Assembly: GCF_026262505.1 (NCBI RefSeq)
Contig: NC_067205.1
Coordinates: 6,448,001 to 6,512,000 of the forward strand
DNA length: 64,000 nucleotides
Source: Trichomonas vaginalis G3
Lineage: Eukaryota; Parabasalia; Trichomonadida; Trichomonadidae
Reading direction: 5' to 3'
This document shows positions 17,158 through 26,686 of this stretch, one piece after another (the stretch's first letter is position 1; the number at the start of each line of letters is the position of its first letter). The notes beneath the pieces were generated by a model. It made no database searches. It was not told the origin of the DNA and saw nothing but the letters and a program-made list of their open reading frames with translations. The position numbers and the translations under genes are program-made.

Positions 17158-18264
17158 ATGATATCATATGAACTCGTAAACAAATCAGGTATTAGTGCGA
17201 ATGTGAAAGTATTTCAATCCGGAAACCAATACCTTTTTGATTATCCTTGTGATTCAACATCTGACTGCACAGACTATGCTGTTAATCTTACAAAAGGAAC
17301 ATACAAATTTGAGTTATTTGGTGCCAGTGGTGGTAGCTCCAAAGATAAAGTCTCTTCGTTCAGATTTTCGAATACCTCTTGCATTTCACCTCTTTTAGTT
17401 CGGATGTATGGCGGCAATGTTGATTGTTATCCAGGTAATAGTATTGGCGGTGCAGGCGGCTATCTTTCTGCACAAATCTCTCTTCGATCTCCAGTCAAAG
17501 CTTACTTCACTCTTGGTGGTCGTGGCATTTTCGGGCATAAATTAGAATCTGAACTAAATACAGCTTGTTTTGAAAAGATTAATATGCAACCAGGTGGATA
17601 CGGAGGTGGAGGTAGCTCTTCTAATTATCCAAGAGGAACAGGGAGCGGAGGCGGCCAAACCGCTGTCAAATTTATTGAAAATGATCTTTGGCATCGCGTC
17701 CTAGTTAGCGGCGCTGGGGGTGGTTGTGATGATAATACAGATGATGACAGCAGTGGTGGTTCTGGTGGAAATCTTACAGCACAAAGTTGGTTCCTTTTTG
17801 GTAAATTAACTAAATCATATTTTGCTAATTCTACATTCGGTTTTTCATTTGGCCAAGGTGAAGCAGCTCGATATGATGATGCTAACAACTCAATATCTGT
17901 AAAAACAAGTAGCCACAGCGATATAGCTGGTGCTGGAGGTGGGTGGTTTGGAGGTTTTTCTGGCCAATTTGGAGGAGGAGGTGCAGGAGGAGGGTCATCT
18001 TGGGCATTAACAAAAAATGCAGTTATTCCAAAAGGAAATATTGATTCATTTAATGAATTTTATGACAAGTTAGATTCTAAACCATATGCGTTTGATCTTA
18101 ATTCAGAATACATTTTTGATCATGTTATTCATGTTCCCGGCATCTGGGAAGGAAACGGCAAAATCATCCTCACAATCTTTTCTAATAACATCATTCAATC
18201 TTGTTTGTGCAAATTTAACATTATCAACGCATTAACACTTTATTTCCAAATATTTGTCAATTAG
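17158..18264 (+). CDS. Glycine-rich protein (ALK/LTK glycine-rich domain family) 1
   Basis: A 368-residue protein of the glycine-rich family greatly expanded in T. vaginalis. Order: short N-terminus (MISYELVNKSG), FDYPC with a Cys-spaced TSDCTDY segment, YKFELFGASGGSS, GGAGGYLSAQ, MQPGGYGGGGSSSN, GSGGGQTAVKF, DLWHRVLVSGAGGGCDD, FGFSFGQGEAAR, AGAGGGWFGGFSG and AGGGSSWALTK. PGIWEGNGKIILTI and a hydrophobic tail end it. No signal peptide is evident. The glycine stretches probably form the poly-Gly helices of this domain. A surface role is guessed from the family only. Confidence 0.85.
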   Translation: MISYELVNKSGISANVKVFQSGNQYLFDYPCDSTSDCTDYAVNLTKGTYKFELFGASGGSSKDKVSSFRFSNTSCISPLLVRMYGGNVDCYPGNSIGGAGGYLSAQISLRSPVKAYFTLGGRGIFGHKLESELNTACFEKINMQPGGYGGGGSSSNYPRGTGSGGGQTAVKFIENDLWHRVLVSGAGGGCDDNTDDDSSGGSGGNLTAQSWFLFGKLTKSYFANSTFGFSFGQGEAARYDDANNSISVKTSSHSDIAGAGGGWFGGFSGQFGGGGAGGGSSWALTKNAVIPKGNIDSFNEFYDKLDSKPYAFDLNSEYIFDHVIHVPGIWEGNGKIILTIFSNNIIQSCLCKFNIINALTLYFQIFVN

Positions 18265-18473
18265 AAATAAAAATAATATGATTATCTTGATTGTTGATAT
18301 AATTGTTTTCCTAGCTATGATTTTTTGATTAACTGAGTGAACTTATGCTTATCTGATATTAATTATAATTTTGACAACTAATGTGAATCATAATTGAAAA
18401 TTAACCGTTAAATCACAAAATTGAAGGTCATGTCATACTGGCATACGTGCACCATTGATACATGAAAATTTTA

Positions 18474-18760
18474 CTAACAAATTATTATTATAAATAGTAG
18501 CGAAGAAAAATTCATGAAATAATATTTTAAGCACGACACATTATATTTAAGTTCTATAACGGTAATAATTAACCGTCCATTCCCTTCCCAGATACCTGGC
18601 ATATGAACTATATCGGTGAAGAGATATTCGGAATCTAATGCGAAAGCGTAAGGCTTAGAGTCAATTAAATTATAAAATTCATTATAGGCAGATATATTTC
18701 CAGGAGGAATCATAGCATCTTTAGTGAGAGCAAATGAAGATCCTCCACCAGCACCATAAT
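18474..18760 (-). pseudogene. 3' fragment of a glycine-rich gene
   Basis: Minus-strand remnant encoding GAGGGSSFALTKDAMIPPG, then SKPYAFALDSEYLF and MPGIWEGNGRLIITV, equal to the last 100 or so residues of the family. Upstream coding sequence is absent. Its 3' flank (TACTAACAAATTATTATTAT) recurs at 20,206-20,228, marking a second trace of the same 3' end. Confidence 0.75.
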
Positions 18761-18947
18761 TTTTATGAAATTATATTTTTTTAGAAATTGAAAGCATTTC
18801 AAATCATTAAATCCATGCGTCTTGTGATTTCAAAGCGTGTTGTGTCTCTGTGCCGCTCACTAAAATGTAATAAAAAAATTGACTATTATCCACCTTAGGG
18901 CAAGCAGTTTAATTTACTCGGGATCGCTATTACCACTGCAAAATTGA

Positions 18948-19931
18948 TGTCCAAACGTATTCATTTCATTTGAACGGCTATTATATATACAAAAAATCTT
19001 AAATTTAATAAAAAATCTTGATTACTCTGGCAATATTGAAGAATTTGAACTATCAACTGGAACATACTTGTTACAGTTATGGGGTGCACAAGGCGGTTTC
19101 AGATCCAAACCTGAATCTGGTCTTGGAGCATATTCAGAAGCTATTATTAATGTTACTTCGTTAACCAGATTTTATGCATATGTTGGCAAACAAGGTATAT
19201 GCAGTGAATCCATAATTTACGGCCACAAAAAATTTGGCAGTGGCTCAAATTGCATTGGATCTAGGCGTCAATACTCATGTATCGGCGGTGAAGCAACATT
19301 GATTGCATATGATATTAACTTTGATAATATAATCATTGCAGCAGGTGCAGGTGGCGGCGCTGGATACTATGATGATTCAGGTGGTGAGTGTCCGAGCGGT
19401 TTTGGTGGTCCATTCGCAGAGGATGGCTATGCATACGGCAGTTGGTACACTAGTGAACTAATAAAGAGAGCTCGTGGAAAAGGAGCTACTTCAGAAGCCC
19501 CAGGATATGGAGGAGAATATTTCATACCCAATAACCCTGATAATTGTCTCGCAAATAGTGGACAAATAATAAGAGGGGGTGACGCATGTTGTACACAATC
19601 GGGCTCGCCTGGGGGCGGAGGTGCTGGATATTTCGGCGGCGGTGGTGGTGCTGACATTTCTGGCGGCGGTGGGGGAAGTAGCTATGCTCATCCAAGTTTG
19701 ATGAATGTTAATTTACTTGGCGGCAATAAATTTTTTCCTGACCCTTTAAATGAACAAATCGCAATCAAAGGTAAAAAAGGAAATGGATTTATAAAAATTT
19801 CTGAATCAAATCCATACACATTTGTAAAGTTTTCTCAAAGTTGTAATCCAGCTCTGATCAAATACTCATGTATCATCTTCAAACAAATGAGATACCTTAT
19901 CGGACTTGGATTTTATATCTTGTTAGATTAA
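18948..19931 (+). pseudogene. Divergent glycine-rich ORF lacking an ATG start
   Basis: A frame open from 18,948. The recognisable domain starts with DYSGNIEEFELSTGTYLLQ and LWGAQGG, the common opening of the wider glycine-rich family. Several Gly runs follow (AAGAGGGAGYYDDSGG, SPGGGGAGYFGGGGGAD), then GGGGGSSYAHP and a hydrophobic C-terminus. There is no ATG before the domain; the first candidate is a TTG at 19,068. It is Cys-rich (CCTQ, CIGS) and differs from the MISYEL subfamily. It is probably 5'-truncated, or it uses a start I cannot see. Confidence 0.6.
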
Positions 19932-20227
19932 ACTTTTTTTATATATTTAATGGAATAAAGGACATATGATGACATACGCAAATTGATGAAAATGGTTCAA
20001 AGAGTAGTGACACAAAATAATTATCAAAAAAAAATCTCCAAGCAAATCACCAATGATGATTTGTAATTTCCTAAAACCAACTGCTTCCAGAACCTGATAC
20101 ATCTCTAGCTTGTAATATTTGTTTACATCATTTGGATTACAAGCTTTGAAATAATAACAATAATAAAATTCATTTTTATTTTAATGATATTACTTCTATT
20201 TTATATTACTAACAAATTATTATTATA

Positions 20228-20470
20228 AATGGGGTTTTCCTACAAGTGCAAAAAATGCGCAAAAACGATTATTTTACATTCAATTTGCGCATTATTTGTG
20301 CGTTTAAAAATCTATCCGCGTAAAGTAGTCAAAAGATGTAAGCATTTTTTCTTTAATATATTTTGCATATGCAATTGTGGCTATACTTTATAAATGATTT
20401 TGATTATTTATAATAGTCAACTCCAAACTTTTTCAAATGCGCAAAATATGCACCCCATGTAAAACCCATT
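20228..20470. mobile_element. MITE-like inverted-repeat element
   Basis: About 243 bp bounded by imperfect inverted ends of about 33 bp. Both ends read AAATGGG(G)TTTT, seven bases, GTGCA, five bases, TGCGCA, with the same spacing. It sits inside traces of a glycine-rich relic: a family 3'-flank trace lies left of it and a 5' fragment right of it. No transposase is present. No convincing target duplication was found, so the class is undetermined. Confidence 0.4.
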
Positions 20471-20482
20471 TTTAACAAAAAC

Positions 20483-20615
20483 AAATGAACAATGTAGTCT
20501 GTACATACAGATGTTGATTTACATGGATACTCAAAAAAAAACATTTTTGACCAATACACTTAACATTTTATTTTGATTCTGGTACAGATTCATTTAATAG
20601 TTCATATGAAATCAT
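20483..20615 (-). pseudogene. 5' fragment of a glycine-rich gene
   Basis: Minus-strand remnant starting ATGATTTCATATGAAC (MISYELLNES). After a disturbed stretch it still encodes FEYPCKSTSVCTDYIVHL. That is the N-terminal Cys-spaced segment of the family. The rest of the gene is gone. Confidence 0.65.
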
Positions 20616-20750
20616 ATATAATTCATGATGGATTTATATTCCGTTAGATTCTTTTTAGAATATGACTTTTAATCTTTTGGATATTGTTGATTTGAACTTT
20701 GCAAACTCATAGTTATAATTAATTAGTAAAAACTATCAAAATTAAATTTT

Positions 20751-21860
20751 TTAAACTGCAGAAAATATTACAAGGAATAAATAAAGATTCAAATTAAATG
20801 ATTGCCGACAAATGCATGATAATAAAATACCGTTATTAATAATTGTTATTATTAATCTGCCGTTTCCTTCCCAAATACCTGACATATGAATAACTTCGTC
20901 AAATAAATATTCAGAGTTGAGGTCAAATGCATATGGTTTAGAATCAATAAAATTATAAAATTCATTATATGCAGATATATTTCCTTTAGGTATTATAGCG
21001 CCTTTGGTCAGTGCGAATGAAGAACCTCCACCTGCACCTGCGGTGCCATACTGCCCAGAGAATCCTCCAAACCATCCACCACCAGCACCGCCAATATCTG
21101 CATTATTACTCATACGAATAGCATCAGAATTATTGGCTTGGCCAAATCTAGCAGCTTCTCCTTGTCCAAAAGAAAATCCAAATGTGGAATTTGCCAAAAG
21201 TGTGGATATTAATACACCATCATTGAACCATCCTTGTGCAATCAAGTCTCCTCCTGCACCACCACTTCCATCATCTGAGTTACTGTCATCACAGCCACCT
21301 CCAGCACCGCTCACGAGAACACGATGCCAGAGATCGTTTTCAAGAAATTTGACAGCGGTTTGGCCGCCTCCGCTCCCTGTTCCTAAATAATGGTTAGAAG
21401 AGCTTCCTCCGCCACCGTATCCACCTGGTTGCATGTTTTCTTTCTTAAAACACCATTCAGTTGCTGAAGCATCAGATTTTTTGCCAAAAATTCCCCTGCC
21501 ACCGATTGTCGCGTATGCAGTGAGGTGTTGTTTTAATGTAATTTTAGCAGATAGGTATCCGCCTGCACCACCAAGACTATTGCTGTTGAAACAATCAGTG
21601 TTACCACCTAGAAGAGAAACAATCTTTGATGGAATGCAATTTTTATTTCCATCTCTATAGGAAGAGACTTTGTTTCGTGCAGAACCTCCACTTGCTCCAT
21701 ATAAATCAAATTTGTATGTTCCTGGAGATAAACGAATGATGTAATCAGTACAAACATAACTTGAATTACAAGGATAATCAAAGATATATTTCTTTCCTTG
21801 ATTTGTAACATTTGGGGCTGCTCCATCTATTGATTTATTCTCAAGTTCTGGTGGATTCAT
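20751..21860 (-). CDS. Glycine-rich protein (ALK/LTK glycine-rich domain family) 2
   Basis: A 369-residue, full-length family member starting MNPPELENKSIDGAAPNV. It lacks the MISYEL opening and is closest in its N-terminus to the genes at 29,166 and 57,374 (ELEDKS type). All family blocks are present in order: FDYPCNSSYVCTDY, GASGGSARNK, GGAGGYLSAK, GGYGGGGSSSN, RVLVSGAGGGCDD, FSFGQGEAAR, GAGGGWFGGFSGQ and the IWEGNGRLIITI end. A hydrophobic Leu/Phe/Ile-rich tail follows. Confidence 0.85.
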   Translation of the reverse strand: MNPPELENKSIDGAAPNVTNQGKKYIFDYPCNSSYVCTDYIIRLSPGTYKFDLYGASGGSARNKVSSYRDGNKNCIPSKIVSLLGGNTDCFNSNSLGGAGGYLSAKITLKQHLTAYATIGGRGIFGKKSDASATEWCFKKENMQPGGYGGGGSSSNHYLGTGSGGGQTAVKFLENDLWHRVLVSGAGGGCDDSNSDDGSGGAGGDLIAQGWFNDGVLISTLLANSTFGFSFGQGEAARFGQANNSDAIRMSNNADIGGAGGGWFGGFSGQYGTAGAGGGSSFALTKGAIIPKGNISAYNEFYNFIDSKPYAFDLNSEYLFDEVIHMSGIWEGNGRLIITIINNGILLSCICRQSFNLNLYLFLVIFSAV

Positions 21861-21964
21861 TCATTTTTCTTAAGTTAAGAAGTAATCTGTTGTAATTAAA
21901 ATAAGGTTAATATTTACCATAATGACGATATATCATAAACAAAAAGCACTTTTAAGATTAATTC

Positions 21965-22079
21965 CTTGAAGTAAGCTTGTCCAGAATCTCCAAAATGCCT
22001 GGAACATGGGTAACTTTTTCAATAAGAAATTTTGAACTCCTCCAGCACCATTATTATATAATAGTTCATATGAAATCAC
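21965..22079 (-). pseudogene. Internally deleted glycine-rich relic
   Basis: Minus-strand remnant that starts with GTG in place of the family ATG (GTGATTTCATATGAAC, xISYELL). It jumps to GAGGVQNF and then to a sequence resembling the family end (HVPGIxE, out of frame). The start and end of a family gene survive within about 115 bp, so nearly all of the body has been lost. Confidence 0.5.
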
Positions 22080-22138
22080 ACTTTATTCTGAATGATATTT
22101 TTTATATCGGAAAGACTCAATTGAAAGATTGAAATAAT

Positions 22139-22382
22139 TTAAGGGTCCACGGTACATTTTCAATACTATTCAAAAATTGAATGCTAAAATGAGAATTATC
22201 GGTATCGTCTTCAACTTGAATCGATTTTTTGGAGATTCCTGGTTAATGAAATCCAAAAAATATTTTAAAAAATAGTATATAAATATGATATCAAATCAGA
22301 GTATATAAATAGATATGGGCCTTGCCATATAAATTTTGAACATTAACAATATCTTTCGCTTGGCCGGACCGTGGACCCTTAA
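22139..22382. mobile_element. MITE with perfect 15-bp inverted ends and TTAA/TA borders
   Basis: A 244-bp element with perfect inverted ends TTAAGGGTCCACGGT at 22,139-22,153 and 22,368-22,382. If TTAA is the target duplication the element begins GGGTCC and would be piggyBac-like. If only TA is duplicated it begins AGGGTCC and would be Tc1/mariner-like, a group known to be abundant in T. vaginalis. There is no coding capacity. Confidence 0.7.
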
Positions 22383-22560
22383 CAGTTTTAATCAGAATTT
22401 ATAACAATGATTAACAGATGTTTTACTTCATGTTAAACCAATTGGTATGATAAGCAGAATATTTTATATTATTGAATGAGACAATAATATTTTGAATTTT
22501 CAATTTTTAAGGTTAATTTTTTTATTAATGTGAAATGATATCATTGTTCAGTAATAATTC

Positions 22561-23667
22561 ATGATTTCATATGAACTCGTAAATAAAACGGGTGTTAGTG
22601 CTAATGTGAATGTATTGCAATCTGGAAATCAATATATTTTCGATTATCCCTGTAAATCCACATCTGAATGTACAGACTATTTTGTTCATCTTCCACGTGG
22701 TACATACAAATTTGAATTATTTGGCTCCAGTGGTGGTAGTTCTAAAGGTCATGTCTCATCATATAGATATTCACAAACAAATTGCATTTCACCATTATTA
22801 GTTAAATTGTATGGTGGCAATGTTGATTGTTATCTAAATAACAGTATTGGTGGTGCAGGCGGCTATCTTTCTGCACAAATTTCTCTTCAATCTCCTGTTC
22901 AAGCTTTCTTCACTCTTGTAGGTCGAGGTATCTTTGGTCATAAAACAGATAATCCTTGTAGCCCATCTAGTTTTGAAAAGGGCAATATGCAACCAGGTGG
23001 CTATGGTGGTGGTGGAAGTTCATCAGACCATCCATATGGGACAGGGTGTGGAGGTGGCCAAACCGCCGTCAAATTTCAATATAATGATCTTTGGCATCGT
23101 GTTCTCGTTAGTGGTGCAGGAGGTGGCTGTGATGACAATACAGATGATGACGGCAGCGGTGGTTCAGGCGGAAATCTTACGGCACAAAGTTGGTTTTACA
23201 ACGGAGAACTCACCAATTCATATTATGCAAATTCCACATTCGGTTTTTCATTTGGTCAAGGTGAAGCCGCTCGCTATGATGATGCTAACAATTCAATATC
23301 TGTAAAAGTTAGTCAACGTGTAGATATTGGAGGTGCTGGTGGTGGATGGTTTGGAGTATTTTCTTCTCAATCAGGTCAAGGAGGTGCAGGAGGAGGATCA
23401 TCATGGGCATTAACAAAAGATGCAGTTATTCCAAAAGGAAACATTGATTCATATAATGAATTTTATTACAAATTAGATTCTAAACCATATGCATTTGATC
23501 TTAATTCAGAATATCTCTTTGATCATGTTATTCACGTTCCTGGCATCTGGGAAGGCAACGGCAAAATCATACTCACAATCATATCTAATAACTTAATTCA
23601 ATCCTGCATATGTAAAATTAACATTATCAACTCATTAACACTTTATTTCCAAATATTTATCCTTTAA
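22561..23667 (+). CDS. Glycine-rich protein (ALK/LTK glycine-rich domain family) 3
   Basis: A 368-residue member, closest to the gene at 17,158: same MISYELVNK start, the same FGHK and SFEK block, and the same CxCKxNIINxLTLYFQIF tail. These two form a plus-strand subfamily. Differences are scattered, including GVFSSQSG in place of GGFSGQFG. Full length with an intact ATG and stop. No signal peptide is visible. Confidence 0.85.
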   Translation: MISYELVNKTGVSANVNVLQSGNQYIFDYPCKSTSECTDYFVHLPRGTYKFELFGSSGGSSKGHVSSYRYSQTNCISPLLVKLYGGNVDCYLNNSIGGAGGYLSAQISLQSPVQAFFTLVGRGIFGHKTDNPCSPSSFEKGNMQPGGYGGGGSSSDHPYGTGCGGGQTAVKFQYNDLWHRVLVSGAGGGCDDNTDDDGSGGSGGNLTAQSWFYNGELTNSYYANSTFGFSFGQGEAARYDDANNSISVKVSQRVDIGGAGGGWFGVFSSQSGQGGAGGGSSWALTKDAVIPKGNIDSYNEFYYKLDSKPYAFDLNSEYLFDHVIHVPGIWEGNGKIILTIISNNLIQSCICKINIINSLTLYFQIFIL

Positions 23668-23789
23668 AAAAGTAATTATAATTTATTCTGACAACATAGA
23701 GTTTCCAGATTTTTTATTGAAATTTATGAAGAAATTAAAATTACAATAAAAATTGAAGAATAATAAAAATGATATTGGTTTATACATGA

Positions 23790-24857
23790 TTAAATATAAC
23801 ACATGTCAAGTATTGAAATGATAATGCGGCCATTTCCTTCCCAAATACCCGGTACATGTATTACATCTTGAAAAAGATATTCTGAGTTATGATCAAATGC
23901 ATAAGGTTTAGAGTCGATAAATTTGTAGAATTCATCATAAGATTCGATATTTCCGATAGGAATGAAGGCATCTTTTGTCAATGCCCATGATGATCCTCCT
24001 CCTGATCCAGAAGACCCATCTTGGGAAGAGAAACCACCAAACCAACCTCCTCCAGCACCTGCAATATCAAATTTTCCTGCATTCTGGACAGATCTATTGT
24101 TTAGGGCTGTAGTGTATCGAGCAGCTTCTCCTTGACCGAATGCAAATCCGAAAGAAGAATTTGCTAAATGAGAACTCTTAAGTTCACTGAAGCGAAACCA
24201 ACCTTGAGCAGTTAAATTTCCTCCAGAACCACCACTACCGTCATCTGTTGCATTGTCATCACTTCCACCTCCACCACCGCTCACCAAAACTCGGTGCCAA
24301 AGGTCATTTTCAAGAAATTTGACGGCGGTTTGACCACCTCCACTACCTGAACCATAGATCAATGTAGATGATTCATCAATACCAAAATAATTAGAAGAAC
24401 TTCCACCACCACCATATCCACCAGGTTGCATATTGTCTTTCTCAAAATTTTGTTCTTCAGTCATTGTACCTGGTTTGTAGCCAAAAACACCTTTTCCTCC
24501 AAGGGTAAAATAAGTTGGAATAGGATGGTTTAGGCGAATAACGGCTGATAGATAACCTCCTGCTCCACCAATACTATTCTCTTGGAAACATTCCGTATTA
24601 CCATGAAAAAGCTTGACAATGTCATCCGGAATACAAATTTTATTTTTATCTCTGTAAGAAGAGACATTCCCACGAGAACTGCCTCCACTAGCACCATATA
24701 GTTCAAATTTATATGTTCCACGAGGCATATGAACAATGTAGTCAGTACAATGTGATGAATTTTCACAAGGATAATCAAAAATTAATTGATTATCCTTTAC
24801 AAATACTTTCTCTTTTGCATTTACATCCTGCTTGGATATTAGTTCATATGAAATCAT
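23790..24857 (-). CDS. Glycine-rich protein (ALK/LTK glycine-rich domain family) 4
   Basis: A 355-residue member starting MISYELISKQDVNAKEKV. An extra nine or so residues (GIDESSTLIYG) lie between GGGGSSSNY and the GSGGGQTAVKF block. The central motif reads LVSGGGGGSDD, without the Cys found in most members. The protein stops soon after GNGRIIISILD, so the hydrophobic tail of its relatives is absent. Confidence 0.85.
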   Translation of the reverse strand: MISYELISKQDVNAKEKVFVKDNQLIFDYPCENSSHCTDYIVHMPRGTYKFELYGASGGSSRGNVSSYRDKNKICIPDDIVKLFHGNTECFQENSIGGAGGYLSAVIRLNHPIPTYFTLGGKGVFGYKPGTMTEEQNFEKDNMQPGGYGGGGSSSNYFGIDESSTLIYGSGSGGGQTAVKFLENDLWHRVLVSGGGGGSDDNATDDGSGGSGGNLTAQGWFRFSELKSSHLANSSFGFAFGQGEAARYTTALNNRSVQNAGKFDIAGAGGGWFGGFSSQDGSSGSGGGSSWALTKDAFIPIGNIESYDEFYKFIDSKPYAFDHNSEYLFQDVIHVPGIWEGNGRIIISILDMCYI

Positions 24858-25150
24858 AACAACTTTCGAATATTTCCATTAATCCGAAAATTTTAGAATA
24901 TTTACATCGCTATTGTCTTTCACAAATTTTAAGGTTAAAATCGCATTGAATCTTGACATAATTTTAGAGTGATTTAGATATGCAAAGACTAGAGTTAGAT
25001 ATGCAAACATAATAATGCAAGACTAGAAACAAATCTAATGAAAATATTAACGAGCTTTCTCTTACATTTTTTCCCTACTTGAAGGATTTGTTATGCATAC
25101 ATTAGATATGAATGAAATGTCAAATTATTAAATTTCTAGATTTATTTATT
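24858..25150. other. Host intergenic between two minus-strand glycine-rich genes
   Basis: AT-rich spacer. A short phrase around TAGATATGCAAAGACTAGA is partly repeated at 24,978-25,026. Nothing else was recognised. Confidence 0.5.
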
Positions 25151-26251
25151 TTATATTAAATTAAAAATTAAAATTTCTATATAATTAATATTGTAATATC
25201 GAAAACAAGACTGGATTACACAGGACTGAAGTATTGTAATCACAGCTCTTCCATTTCCTTCCCATATTCCAGGCATATGTATTATTTTCTCAAACAAATA
25301 CTCAGAGTTGATATTAAAAGCGTAAGGTTTCGAATCAATCTTAGTGTAAAACTCATCGTAAGCGGAGATGTTGCCAGGAGGAATGACTGTATCTTTAGTG
25401 AGAGCAAAAGAAGATCCTCCACCAGCTCCTGCGTAACCAGATTGACTTGCAAATCCTCCAAACCAATCTCCACCAGCGCCGGCATTATCTTCATTACGAC
25501 TACTTAGAACAGCATAAGGATTGATTCTATTTCCATAACGAGCAGCTTCTCCTTGGCCAAAAGAAAATCCAAATGTAGAATTGGCCAGTAGTGTACCTAC
25601 ATAATTACCATTGTCGAACCAGCCTTGTGCAGTAATATTTCCTCCTGCACCGCCACTGCCATCATCTGTTTCACTGTCGTCACAACCTCCCCCAGCACCA
25701 CTCACAAGAACTCGATGCCATAGATCATTTTCATGAAATTTGACAGCCGTTTGGCCACCTCCGCTCCCTGTCCCTCTCACATAGTTTGCGGAGCTTCCTC
25801 CTCCACCATACCCTCCAGGTTGCATGTTTTCTTTCTTAAAACAATTTTTGGTGGCCGATTCATCACTTTTCTTCCCATAAACACCTCTACCTCCGATGGT
25901 CAGAAAAGTTGTTATTGGAGATTGTAGTTTGAGGGTGGCAGATAAATAACCTCCTGCGCCACCAATACTATCCTTTTGAAAGCACTCAGCGTTGCCATGG
26001 AATATTTCAACAATGTTGCTTAATATACAATTTTTATTTTTATCTCTGTAAGATGAGACCCTACCTCGAACACTTCCCCCACTGGCACCATATAATTCGA
26101 ATTGGTATGTACCTCGTGGTAATTTAACAACATACTTCGTGCAAAATGATGTATTCTCACAAGGATAATCAAAAATGTATTGATTCCCATTTACAGATAC
26201 ATTTTCATTTGCAACCACACCATCTTTTTGTAATAACTCATATGAAATCAT
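25151..26251 (-). CDS. Glycine-rich protein (ALK/LTK glycine-rich domain family) 5
   Basis: A 366-residue member starting MISYELLQKDGVVANENV. All blocks are present, with GAGGDWFGGFASQ replacing the usual GAGGGWFGGF, a Gly-to-Asp change inside a Gly run. The C-terminus is hydrophobic (YNINYIEILIFNLI). It is on the same strand as its neighbours at 23,790 and 26,687. Confidence 0.85.
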   Translation of the reverse strand: MISYELLQKDGVVANENVSVNGNQYIFDYPCENTSFCTKYVVKLPRGTYQFELYGASGGSVRGRVSSYRDKNKNCILSNIVEIFHGNAECFQKDSIGGAGGYLSATLKLQSPITTFLTIGGRGVYGKKSDESATKNCFKKENMQPGGYGGGGSSANYVRGTGSGGGQTAVKFHENDLWHRVLVSGAGGGCDDSETDDGSGGAGGNITAQGWFDNGNYVGTLLANSTFGFSFGQGEAARYGNRINPYAVLSSRNEDNAGAGGDWFGGFASQSGYAGAGGGSSFALTKDTVIPPGNISAYDEFYTKIDSKPYAFNINSEYLFEKIIHMPGIWEGNGRAVITILQSCVIQSCFRYYNINYIEILIFNLI

Positions 26252-26686
26252 GCTTTAATTTGCATGACATCAGAGTTTTCAAATTTTTTATAAAAAGAAA
26301 TTTGGAACCTTAATCTGAAAAAGCAGTTAAATTCGATAGGATAAAGAAACACATTATTTTAATAAATTCATTTAAGTTTAAATTATTAAAATGTAGCAAT
26401 AATCTAGGAAGTAATCACGATATCATGATCCATAATAAAAATATACTACAAATTTTTTCTGAGCTTTTCTCAGAAAAATTGTTTGGAGTATATTTGAATA
26501 CAAATCACTTCAAATTGTTTTGGGCACTATGATTTCACTGAAAAACGGACCCAAAAAATTTGAATTGATGTGTATTTATATTTAAAGCTACTATTCAATA
26601 AGACTCATTTTGTAGCATGAAAAAAAGTTATTTAATATCAATTAGAAATAAAACATTAAATAGCTTGGATCATGTCATTAAATAAA
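26252..26686. other. Intergenic spacer with a 12-bp hairpin
   Basis: AT-rich. A near-perfect hairpin at 26,451-26,480 reads AATTTTTTCTGAG, CTTTT loop, CTCAGAAAAATT. It could be a transcript-end structure or a small mobile remnant. No gene was seen. The right part borders the truncated end of the next glycine-rich gene. Confidence 0.45.

Noticed and set aside
21004-21390. Proline-rich protein antisense to a glycine-rich gene
   Set aside because: It is the reverse-strand reading of the Gly codons (GGN to CCN). The same artefact occurs at other family members (for example 17,625-17,888).
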